Source of the DNA: Dastarcus helophoroides
Taxonomy: Eukaryota > Arthropoda > Insecta > Coleoptera > Bothrideridae
Direction: 5' to 3'
DNA length: 64,000 bases
NCBI GenBank assembly: GCA_028583605.1
Contig: CM053328.1
Coordinates: forward strand, 8,132,527-8,196,526
Every line of letters begins with the position of its first letter. The first letter of the stretch is position 1. Under the pieces are notes generated by a model. The model did no database searches and was not told the origin of the DNA. It was given only the letters and a program-made list of their open reading frames with translations. Shown piece by piece: positions 53,990-64,000 of the stretch. The position numbers were made by a program, and so were the translations under genes.

Positions 53990-54719
53990 AAATGCGAAAG
54001 TGTGTTTGTCTGTCTGTTTGTTCTCTTTAGTGTTGCCAGATTTCGCGAAATGCTTGGCAATGATTACGCAACGACGGCGTCATCTAACGACAAGGGTTCA
54101 AACCTAATGTAACTTGCACGTAGGATTCTTTTAGAGGAAATAAATGGTCTGACAACTTTTCTCCATGATCTGACATGCCTCGCTTCTCTGCGGTGACAGT
54201 TGCCAGATCTCCTGTATTTTACTGGTTCTTCCATATTTTGGTAACCCGTCGATTTTGTTTTGTTTTTTTGCCAGATTTTCCGTGTATTCAACTCAATATA
54301 GAGTGTTTTTAAAACTGTTCACTAAATAAAATTTTATTATTTGAAGTAGAACACAGAGTAATTTTGTGTATTTAGATAAAACTTTACTTTTCAAATTTTA
54401 CGGTTCTTGTAGGGTTTATTCTTAATGAGGGCGTTTGATGAACTTCTTTGCTCAAAAGTAGATACTGAATCTGCACAAAGTCTTTAAAGCTGTGAATAGC
54501 TGATTAAATTAGTTTTATTAGGTTTATCTAATCTAATTTCATAAATAACAAAGCATATTTGATCGGCAGCACTATCTTTTGTAGAGACAAATTAAAACAT
54601 TAAAACAAATAGATTGATTGGGGAATCCTAGACATTTAAAAACTCTATTTAATTTTGAAGAGTCTTTCTTCTAAATTCCAATTATTCAGTTAAATCCGTA
54701 GACGAAGTCTCAGGTAATA
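53990..54719. other. Intron DNA with a repeat-like start
   Basis: ATGCGAAAGTGTGTTTGTCT followed by CTGTTTGT repeats is a phrase often found at the ends of dispersed insect repeats, but I could not define an element. The rest is AT-rich. Confidence 0.35.
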
Positions 54720-57700
54720 ACCAACTTACTATATAAAAGTTGAAACTTCGAGAAAAAGTCGAATTTTTTTTAAAAAGTCAACATTTTAAAAAAAAGTCGA
54801 AATTTTTACAAAAAAATTGTAATTTTGAAAAAAGATTAAATTTTGAAAAAGTCATTTGTTAAAAAAAGTACAAAATTTGATAGCAAAAGCGGAAACTTTC
54901 AAAAAAAAGTAAAACTTTCTGAAAAAAATATGCGAACATTTTAAATATCGAAATTTTGAGAAAAATTCAATTTTTCAAAATAGTGAAAATTTCCAAGAGT
55001 CGAATTTTTAAATTTTTAAAATAAAAATCCAGTTTACTATGTAACAGTCGTAATGTTAAGGTAAAGTGGAAATTTTTGAAAAAAGTCGAAATTTTTTAAA
55101 AAAGTCGAAATTTTCATTAAATATTGATTTAAAAAAAAGTCTAAATTCTGAAAAAATTAATAATATCTTAAGAAGAAAGCCTAAATTTGATGACAAAAGC
55201 TTAGAATTTTAAAAAAGCGAAGATAAGGAACTAAAGTTTGAAAATTTTAAAAATTGAAATTTTCAGAAAAATTCCAATTTTTGAAAAAAGTGAAAATTTA
55301 AAAAAAAAGTCGAATTTTTCAATTTTTTAAATAAAAATACCATTTACTACATGAAAGTCAAAACTTCAAAAAAAAGTAAACACTTTTAAAAAAGTAGAGA
55401 TTTTTGAAAAAAGTCGAAAATTTTCACAAAAAATTGAGATTTTAAAAAAGGTTAAATTCTGAAAAAATCCATAATATCTTAAGAAAAAACCCAAATTTGA
55501 TGACAAAAGGTTAAAATTTTCAAAAAAAAAGAAAATTCTGAAAAAAGGTTTGAAAATTTTAATAATCGAAATTTTGAGAAAAATCCAATTTTTGAAAAGT
55601 GAGAATTTAAAAAAAAAGTCGAATTTTTCAGTTTTTGAAATAAAAATACCATTTACTAAATAAAAGTCAAAACGTCGAAAGGAAGTGAATATTTTTGAAA
55701 AAAAGTCGAAATTTTCACAAAAAATTACAAATTTGAAAAAGTTTTAGTTCTGGAAAAAATCATCTTTTAAAAAAAAGCCGAAATTTAATGAGAAACTAAT
55801 GACATTTTGAAAAAAAAGTTAACATTCTAAAAAAATTTGAAAATTTGAAAAATCGAAATTGTGAGAAAAATCCAATTTTTCAAAATAGTGAACATTTTCA
55901 AAAAGAACCGAATTTTAAAATTTTTCCAATAAAAATCCAGTTTGCTATGTAATATCGTAACGTTAAGAAAAAGTGGAAATTTTTGAAAAGAGTCGAAATA
56001 TTTTAAAAATTTTGAAAAAGTTTAAATTCTGAAAAAACCATCTTTTGAAAAAAAGTTCAAATTCAATGACAAAATATTGACTTTTTTAAAAAGGAGAAAC
56101 ATTCTTAAAAAGATAGAAAATTTAAAAAATCGAAATTGTGAGAAAAATCCAATTTTTCAAAATAGTGAACATTTTCAAAAAGAGCCGAATTTTTAAATTT
56201 TTCCAATAAAAATCCAGTTTACTATGTAATAGTCATAACGTTAAGAAAAAGTGGAAATTTTTGATAAAAGTCGAAATATTTGAAAAAATTTTGAAAAAGG
56301 TTTAAACTCTGAAAAAAAATCATCTTTTGAAAAAAAGTCGAAATTCAATGACAAAATATTGACTTTTTTAAAAAAGAGAAACATTCTAAACAAGTAAGAA
56401 AATTTTAAAAAATCGAAATTGTGAGAAAAATCCAATTTTTCAAAATAGTGAATATTTTCAGAGCCAAATTTTTAAATTTTTTCAAATAAAAACCCAGTTT
56501 ACTATGTAACAGTCGTTATGTTAAAAAAAGTGGAAAATTTATGAAAAAAGTCCAAATATTTGAAAAAAGTCAAAATTTTCGCAAAAATTGAAATTTGAAA
56601 AAATCTCAATGCTGAAAAAAATCCATAAAATATCTTAAGAAAAAAGGAGAAATTTGATGACAAAAGGTTAAAACTTTCAAAGAAGCGAAAAATGTGTAAG
56701 AAGTTTGAAAATGTTAAAAGTCGAAATTTTGAGAAAAATCCAATTTTTGAAAAAAAAGTGAGGATTTTTAATAAAAAGTGAAATTTTCGAAGCCGAATTT
56801 TTTTAACTAAAAATGCAGATTACTATGTAACGCTGTAACGTTAAGTAAAAGTGGAAATTTTTGAAAAAAGTCGAAAGTTTTACAAAGAATTAAAATTAAA
56901 AAAAAAAATCTCAATGCTGAAAAAATTTATAAAATATCTTAGGAAAAAAGCCAAAATTTGATGACAAAAGGTTAAAACTTTCAAAAAAGCGAAAAATCTA
57001 TAAAAAGTTCGAAAATTATAAAAGTTGAAATTTTGAGAGAAATCCAATTTTTGAAAAAAAAGTAAGGATTTTAAAAAAAAGTCAAATTTTCGAAGCCAAA
57101 TTTTTAAATTTTTTAAATGAAAATCCAGATTACTCTGTAACGTTGTAGCGTTAAGAAAAAGTGGACATTTTTGAAGAAAGTCAAAATTTTTACAAAAAAT
57201 TAAAATTAAAAAAAAATCTTCCTGAAAAAATTCATAATATTTTAAGAAAAACGCCAAAATTTGCAGACAAAGGTTAAAATTTTCAAAAAAGTAAAAATTC
57301 TAAAAAAAGTTCGAAAATTTTAAGTCAAAATTTTGAGAAAAATCTAATTTTTAAAAAAATGTGGATTTTTAAAAAATAGTCGAATTTTTCAATTTTTTAA
57401 ATAAAAATACCATTTACTACATACAAGTCAAAACTTCGAAAAAAAAAGTAAAAATTCTTGAAAAAAGTCGAAATTTTGACAAAAAATTACAATTTTGAAA
57501 AAAGTTTAAATTCTTGAAATAATCATAATTTAAAAAATAACCGAAATTTGATGACAAAATATTGACATTTTTAAAAAAGTAAAAAATCCTAAGAAAGAAA
57601 ATTTTAGAAATCGAAATTGTGAGAAAAATACACTGTAAAAAAGATGAAAATTGTCAAAAAAAATCGAATTTATTAAATTTTTAAATAAAAAACCAATTTG

Positions 57701-57760
57701 ATACATAAAATTTTGAACTTTTGAAAAAAAGTCGAAATTTTCAAAAATGTCAAAACTTGG
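54720..57760 (+). repeat. Higher-order satellite, about ten copies of a 280-320-bp unit
   Basis: A marker of the type CCAGTTTACTATGTAACAG recurs at about 54722, 55031, 55341, 55648, 55932, 56213, 56493, 56815, 57128, 57409 and (worn) 57700. Within each unit are 20-30-base AAAAAGTCGAAATTTT subunits and a TTTGATGACAAAA phrase. The A-rich strand is on top. The Phe-rich minus-strand frames are artefacts. Confidence 0.9.
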
Positions 57761-58740
57761 AGAAATAATAATAAATTTGAACAAAAGCAACAATTAAGAA
57801 AAAACGGTTTTCAAAAGAGCAATGGAATCAGACTTAAAAAAAATTTAAGAAAAGTCAAAATTTTGAGAAATCAAAATTTTGTAACAAAATTTTCAAAAAA
57901 TTAGAAGATAAATCAAAATCTTAGAGTCAAAATTGTGAAAGTTGAAATTTATAAATTAAAATAAAAAATGGAAAATTTGAAGTTCGAAATATTCAAAGTA
58001 TAAAGTTGAAATGTTTAAAAGGCCAAAATTTCCAACAAAAAACGAAGTCAGATTTTAAAAAAGTGGTTATTTTTAGAAAATTGAACAAAGAAAAAACTGA
58101 AATTAAAAGAAAGTTGAATTTATAATAGAAATGTTTTATAAAAATCGAATTTAAAAACAGTCAGGTTTGAAAAAAAATTGAAATTTCGAGTCAAAATTTT
58201 AAAACAAGTTGCAAAAATTTTTAGTAACAAGATGGAAATATTGAAAAAAGGCCAAAATTTTTAAAATTAAGTTCAAAAATGTGATAACGAAAATGTGATA
58301 AGAAATCCAAAGTTACAAACAATTTTAAAATCCGAAATAAAGTCAAAATATTAAAAATTTTAAAGTATCGAAAAATAAATTTTGAAAAAAAATTGTTTCT
58401 AACAAATACAGAAGTTATCATAAGAAGTTTCCAAAAACGAAAATCAAAATATACCCAAAAATCATTATCTTACAGCTGGAATTTTCAAAAAAAGCAAAAA
58501 TTTCGAGAAAAGTCGAAACGTTCCAAATTAAGTCAAAATTTCGAAAAAAAAAAAAATTTGACATACCTAAAAATCATTATCTTAAAGCTGGAATTTTCAA
58601 AAAAAGCAAAAACTTTGATAAATGTCGAAACTTTTCAAATTAAGTACAAAATTTTAAAAATAAGTTGACATTTTGGGAGTCGATTGAGAATGTTGACATT
58701 CTGAAAAAAGTTGATATTTTAAAATGTCGAAGTTTTCAAA
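57761..58740. repeat. Degenerate satellite, A-rich strand up
   Basis: Same subunits without the clear higher-order marker. A 47-base unit with AAATCATTATCTTA occurs twice (near 58460 and 58568). Confidence 0.75.
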
Positions 58741-58787
58741 ATACATAATTCTACATTCCTAATAAAAATCGAATTCTTCAATTTTGG

Positions 58788-58990
58788 TGGAACGGACCTT
58801 GGTTTTCTTTAAGAATTAAAGTCCAAATCTTGTCCTCTGAAACAAGAAAAATTAAAAAACGCAACAAAGGTTGCTCTAACGCGTTTCGATAGCCAAGCTA
58901 TCATCTTCGGAAGATGCTCAACCTTTGTTGTGTTTTTTAATCTTTCTTGGTTTGAGGGGACAAGATTTGCATTTCAATTTTCGTATTCTT
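58788..58990. repeat. Two head-to-head dispersed hammerhead-like repeats
   Basis: A minus copy (58788-58912) with a complete GATAGC/GCTATC stem and ACGCGTT meets a truncated plus copy (58913-58990). The outer end GGTGGAACGGACC is the family terminus seen elsewhere. Confidence 0.85.
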
Positions 58991-59225
58991 CAAAAAAAAT
59001 TGGAATTTCCAAAAAGGTTACCTCAAAACTTTTTGTCCTTTTTTCACTCGGACGAAAGCGCGGGTATCAGGTAGTAGTTAAATATAACAGAAATTCGAAG
59101 TTTTAAAATGCTTTTTTTTTAAAGCAGGTCGTTTGAAGAAAAGCCAACAAATTAATCATAATATTCTGTCTTGTTTCCTTAATTTCTTTGAAGTAGGTAG
59201 TGTCTAATTTTTCTTTTTTTTTCAG

Positions 59226-59530
59226 AAAGGAAAACCTGTGTTCTGTTTGCGAGGAGAACGATGCCGATGACACTATATTAGATCTATCTGAAAATCTTCA
59301 GAATATCGAGGAAAAATGGTCCCAAAAAAACGATGACCTACATTTTTTGTTGTATTCAAAAACGTATAGTAATCGAGGCCAAATGGATAGTATGAGCTCT
59401 TTGACGGTGGAGGGCAGTTTTTGCAATGCGCTGCAGGATTCGTCTATCGCTAAATCGCCGGACAAAGGTGCCACATCAGACGATGTCAAGGTCTGTAGGA
59501 AGTCAAAAATTCGTCAGAAACAAATTAAAA
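59226..59530 (+). CDS. Multi-exon gene, exon 7
   Basis: A TTTTTTTTTCAG acceptor is entered with the two bases left by exon 6, giving T-KENLCSVCEENDADDTIL. Then come DLSENLQNIEEKWSQKNDD, LHFLLYSKTYSNRGQMD, a Ser/Thr-rich stretch and a basic end VCRKSKIRQKQIKS. It is 101 codons plus flanking bases, donor AAAA|GTAAAA. A single CxxC does not make a zinc finger. The exon sits between satellite blocks of opposite polarity (54720-58740 and 59640-63120). Confidence 0.7.
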
Positions 59531-59639
59531 GTAAAAAAAAGCTATCCGGTTTTGGATTCTATCTTTTATCTTTTTCTCAAATTTTTGTACAAAATTTGTC
59601 TTTTTCTTTTAATATTTCGCATTTATTCATAAAATTCGA

Positions 59640-62600
59640 CTTCATCTGTCAACAAAATTTGACTGAAAAATTCTCCTAACGTTTGTTTAATATCGACTTG
59701 TTTGCAAATACGTATTTCTTACTCTTTGAACATGTCTACTAATTTTTATATGTTGGCTTAAAAAATTTCAACCTTTTCGGTTTTTTTCTCAAAATTTTAC
59801 CAACACATATTTTATAAATTTCGAATTTTGTACGGTTTTTTAACTGTTTTAAAAATTCGAGTTTTTTTTCAAAAGTTTTTTTTCAAAAATTCGTGTTTCT
59901 GCAACTTTTATGGAAGCCATTTTTATGTAAATTCTGAATTTTTAAATTTTTTAGAAACCCGTTTTTTTTTAACTACATATTTCGAAAATTAATGCACAAA
60001 ACTTGTGTCCTGGAACCAAGAAAAATTAAAAACACAACACTTGCAAGAGCAACCAAAGAAAATAAAATGTTGAAAAATGTAGAAATGTTGTTTCTCAAAA
60101 TTATTTCGACTTTTTTGTGAATTTCGACTTTTTAAAAGTCGGTATTTCACAATTTTCACTTCTCCAAATTCTTATTTTTACCAAAATTTTCAATTTTCCT
60201 CAAACTGTTGACATTTCTGAAAATGTTTTACCTTTTCTCGAAATTTCGACTTTTTTTGGAAATTTCGTCTTTGCAAATTTATATTTAATTTTGACCCCTG
60301 AAAATTTGTTTAAGATTTTGGCTTAAAAATTTTCGACTTTTTCTGTAAATTTTGACATCAATATTTCCACTTTTTCTTAAAGTTCAACTTTTTTTGTGAA
60401 TTTCGACTTTTTAAAAATCGGTATTTTACAATTTTCACTTCTTCAATTTCTTATTTTTACCAACATTTTCAATTTCCTTCAAAATATTGTCATTTTAAAT
60501 TTAGACTTTTCTTTGGACATTTCGTCTTTGAAAATTTATCTTTAATTTTGTCTCCTTGAAAATTTTTTCAGATCTTGGCTTAAAAATTTTTGACTTTTTC
60601 TGTAAAGTTTGACCTTAAGATTTCCACTTTTTTATTTAAGTTTGACTTTTTTGTGAATTTCGACATTTTTAAAAATTGGTATTGCACACTTTACACTTCT
60701 TCAAGTTCTTATTTTCAGCAACATTTTCAATTTTCCTCAAAATGTAGACATTTCTGAAAGTGTTTCCCGTTTCTCGAGATTTTGACTTTTTTTTTGAAAA
60801 TTTCGTCTTTAAAAATTTATCTTTCATTTGGTCTCCGCAAAATTTTTCAGATCTTGGATTAAAAATTTTCCACTTTTTCTGTCAAGTTTGACCTTTTTGT
60901 GAATTTCGACCTTTTCAAAATCGGTAATTCGCAATTTTCACTTCTCCAAATTCTTATTTTTACCAGTATTTTCAATTTTCCTTAAATTGTTGACATTTCT
61001 GAAAATGTTTCCCTTTTCTCAACATTTCGACAATTTTCCCTTCTTTAACTTCTTATTTTTACCAAAATTTTCAAGAACCCTCAAAATGTTTACATTTTTG
61101 AAAATGAAAATGTTTCCCTTTTATCGAAATTTCGACCTTTTTTTTGGAAATTTCGCCTTTGAAAATTTATCTTTAATTTTGACTCCTTGAAAATTCTTTC
61201 AGATCTTGGCTAAAAATTTTTGACTTTTTCTGTAAATTTTGACTTAAAGACTTTTTCTTAAAGTTTGACTTTTTGTAAATTTTGACTTTTTAAAAATCTG
61301 TATTTCACAATTTTCACTTCTTCAAATTCTTATTATTACCAAAATCTTCAATTTTCCTTAAAATCTTGACATTTCTGAAAGTGCTTTCCTTTTCTCAAAA
61401 TTTCGACTTTTATTGGAAAATTTTGTTTTTAAAAATTTATATTTAACTTTGACACCTTGAAATCTTTTCAGATCTTGACTTAAAAATTTTCGACTTTTTT
61501 CGCAAATGTCGACCTCAAGATTTTCACTTTTTCTCAAAAATTTGACTTTTAAAAAAATTTCGACATTTCCAATTTATCATTTAGTTCAGATTCCCATTTC
61601 TTTCAAAATTGCAACTTTTTTTAAGATTTCGACTTTCAAATTATCATTTAAATTTTGACATTAAAATTTTAACTTTTTCTTAAAATTTATCTTTTATTGA
61701 ATTTCGACTTTTTAAAAATCGGTATTGCACAATTTTCGCTACTTCAAGTTTTTTTTTACCAAAATCTTCAATTTTCCTCAAAACGTTGACATTTGTGAAA
61801 ATATTTCCCTTTTCTCGAAATTTCGACTATTTTGGGATATTTCTTCTTTGAAAATGTATCCTTAATTTTGACTCCTTGAAAAAAGTTCAAATCAAATTTT
61901 CGTGTTTTTCTGTAAATGTCGACTTTACGATTTCCACTTTTTGTAAAATATTTGATTAAAAAAAATTCGATGTTTCCAAATAATCACTTTCTTCAAATTC
62001 TCATTTGTATCAAAATTGCTACTTTTTTACGATTTCGACTTTTTTCTAATATTTTGACCTATTTGTATATTTCGATTTTTACAAAATTTGGACGTTTTAA
62101 AATTTCCACTTCTTACAAATTCGTATTTTCATTAAAATTTCGACTATTCTTTTGATTTTTTATAAATTTTTTTAAAATTTCTGATTTTAAAAATTTTAAA
62201 TTTTTCGAAAACTTCGACTTTTTGCAAATTCTGATTCACTTTAAAAAATTCTTCTACTTTTATTTTAACGTTTACTCTTTTAAAAATATCTATAGTATTT
62301 TGGCTTCTTTGAAAATTTCATATTTTATTAAATTTCGTTTTCTTTCAAAATTTTTACGTTTCCAAACTTGGCCTTTGCAAATTTGATTTTGAAATTTTCA
62401 ACATTTCAAAATTTCCATTTTCTTCAAAATTTCCACTTTCTTCAAAATTTCCATTTTTTCAAAATTTTGGCATTTTTTAAAAAGTTGACTTATTTTACAA
62501 ATTCTTTATATTTTTTTTCATAAAATTTTGTTCATTTTGACAACTTCGACTTCGTTTCGAAATTTTGAATTCATTTTTAAATTCGGCAGTTCAAAATTTC

Positions 62601-63120
62601 CACTTTTGCCAAATTATCATTTTCACCAAAATTTCGATTCTTGGAAAATTAAACTTTGAAAATTTCCACTTCTTCAAATTCTTATTTTTACCAAAATGTC
62701 CATTTCTACTCAAAATTTCGTGATTTTTAAAAACTTTTTCATCTCTATCTTTGAGTTTTTGTAAATTTTGACTAAAACCGTCTTCTACTTTTGTCTTAAT
62801 ATGAACTTTTTTGAAAATATGCTTCTATATAAACTTTTTTTGAAAATTTCTTACTCTTTAAAAATTTATACTTTTTTTAATTTTGGCTTAAAATATTTCA
62901 ATTTTTTCTGTGAATTTCGTTTTTGAATTTTAAAAAAATTTCGACGTTTCCAATTTATCACTTTGTTTAAATTCCCATTTCTGTCAAAATTGTTACTTTT
63001 CTTAATATTTTTTTGACTTATTTGTACATTTCGATTCTTACAAAATTTCGACATTTTAAAATTTCCTCTTCTTACAAATTCCTATTTTTATCAAAATTTG
63101 GAATTTTCTTTGAATTTTTC
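59640..63120 (+). repeat. Satellite block, T-rich strand up, with a period near 280 bp
   Basis: A marker CTTCTCCAAATTCTTATTTT and variants recurs at about 60159, 60439, 60697, 60941, 61040, 61318, 61739 and 62675, with several spacings of 244-280. Subunits are GAAATTTCGACTTTTT. A worn dispersed-repeat piece (GGAACCAAGAAAAATTAAAA) is at 60010-60055. Confidence 0.85.
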
Positions 63121-63146
63121 GTAATTTTTTTGAAATGCCTAGAGAG

Positions 63147-63492
63147 CTGCATGAATTTGCGGTCTAGGTTGTATTCTGCTTGCATCCCTATTTGGCGTGT
63201 ATCATAGGTAGCTGAATTACCAACAGTTGAAAAACTGCCACCTAGCAAAGCGGTTGCTCTCTAGGAAAGTCCCCAGAAGACCAGCATTCTAATGCACAGA
63301 CCAATATTGGTTTAAATATTATTAGATTCAAAGTTTGGAAACCAAAGACCGGTTTCGCTCTTAGTTAGATCTAGTCAGTTTCGAGTTGGATATACCAAAC
63401 TGACTGAGATCTAACAAGATCGAAACCCGTCTTTGGTTTCCAAACTTCGAATCTAATAAATGTACAAAGCCTATTGGTTTGTGCATTAGAAT
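63147..63492. repeat. Hairpin-bearing repeat, copy 2 (207-bp palindrome)
   Basis: A near-palindrome spans 63286-63492, centred near 63389, including AGATTCAAAGTTTGGAAACC and its inverse. Nested inside is a second inverted pair (GTTAGATCT/AGATCTAAC) absent from copy 1 at 25182. The preceding block 63201-63285 matches 25092-25181. Confidence 0.9.
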
Positions 63493-63635
63493 CTCCATTT
63501 GGAACAAGTTCTCGAAGTAACAACATAGCATGGAAAAAAGAACTAATATTTTTTCTGCATACAGTACTACATCCCAATCTAATTAAAAAAGTGTTTAATT
63601 TTTTCTAATTGTTGTAGAGAGTGCTTATTTTACAG

Positions 63636-63692
63636 GACGAAACTGAAAGCTGACACGTCATTAAAAAAGCTCGAACAAAGCTTGGAGAAGAG
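63636..63692 (+). CDS. Multi-exon gene, exon 8
   Basis: A TTATTTTACAG acceptor and GAG|GTAAAT donor enclose 57 bases. Read as TKLKADTSLKKLEQSLEKR it forms a short amphipathic helix with two bases left over for exon 9. The phase does not match the exon 7 donor unless the acceptor CTGAAAG at 63647 is used or another exon lies in the satellite block. The exon itself looks real; its connection upstream is open. Confidence 0.5.
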
Positions 63693-63983
63693 GTAAATAT
63701 TTGTTCTCTTTTTAGATATTAAAGTTAAGCAATTTCGTTTCAACATACTTAATATGGAACTGGACACTTTTTTGAAAAAAATGCTGAATATTTTTGAATT
63801 GTTATAGTGGTGTATTCGATTTAGTAATGAGTGTCCTTTTTTTCGAATTTAGAATATTTCATTGTTTAAGTACCATCCACTCTTAAAAAGTTATCCTTTA
63901 AAACAATTAATTTTATTTTAGGTAATATTTTTAAAATTGCTTCCAAACAAACAGTTTCTTACAACTCTAACAATTTCTATTAG

Positions 63984-64000
63984 GTTGCTGAACTTTTGTC
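63984..64000 (+). CDS. Multi-exon gene, exon 9 (cut by window end)
   Basis: The acceptor is TTTCTATTAG. Joined to exon 8 it reads R-LLNFC up to the window edge. Confidence 0.4.

Overview
The window is AT-rich animal DNA with GT-AG introns and one 100-N scaffold gap (7186-7285). It is most likely from an insect: it has a chymotrypsin-like gene with a signal-peptide exon, mariner and DD41D transposases, hAT, RTE, R4/Dong-type and Penelope-like elements. I cannot name the species. Most of the DNA is transposable elements and a degenerate A/T-rich satellite built on AAATTTCGAC plus T-tract monomers. Reading frames inside the satellite and microsatellites are not genes.

Two host genes are supported. 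(1) At 1363-2422, minus strand, are the first two exons of a secreted serine-protease homologue. The phases join, and the catalytic His codon reads Asn (AANC instead of AAHC). A decayed copy of its promoter and signal-peptide exon lies at 21825-22110. (2) From 38979 past the right edge, plus strand, is a multi-exon gene with an N-terminal coiled coil and four 29-residue repeats. Most exon phases agree across a 12.3-kb intron, and one repeat carries a +1 frameshift. I could not identify the protein.

Layout. 1-8.6 kb: protease exons, a 2.7-kb hAT (3139-5837, 8-bp TSD) with a nested 197-bp hAT MITE, gypsy fragments, gap, mariner fragment. 8.6-10.8 kb: DD41D transposon with 472-bp TIRs and one stop codon. 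12.0-16.3 kb: full-length RTE retrotransposon with a 12-bp TSD. 17.6-18.9 kb: foldback element. 22.6-24.4 kb: mariner fragment next to a Penelope-like RT/GIY-YIG relic. 24.5-25.3 kb: GC-rich MITE and a 49-bp hairpin. 25.3-31.1 kb: LINE split by a satellite-filled hAT (26162-29182). 31.1-38.0 kb: two Dong-like LINEs sitting in TTA microsatellite. 39-64 kb: the multi-exon gene, whose introns hold another satellite-filled hAT (42418-46442), a DDE relic, a solo LTR, and two satellite blocks of opposite orientation flanking one exon.

The most unusual items are these: a canonical hammerhead ribozyme in a 265-bp insertion with a 9-bp TSD inside a Dong RT gene; a second, dispersed repeat family with a hammerhead-like core and a palindromic ACGCGT stem; and hAT-type ends with perfect 8-bp TSDs enclosing kilobases of the same satellite that fills the neighbouring introns, often with a higher-order period near 280 bp.
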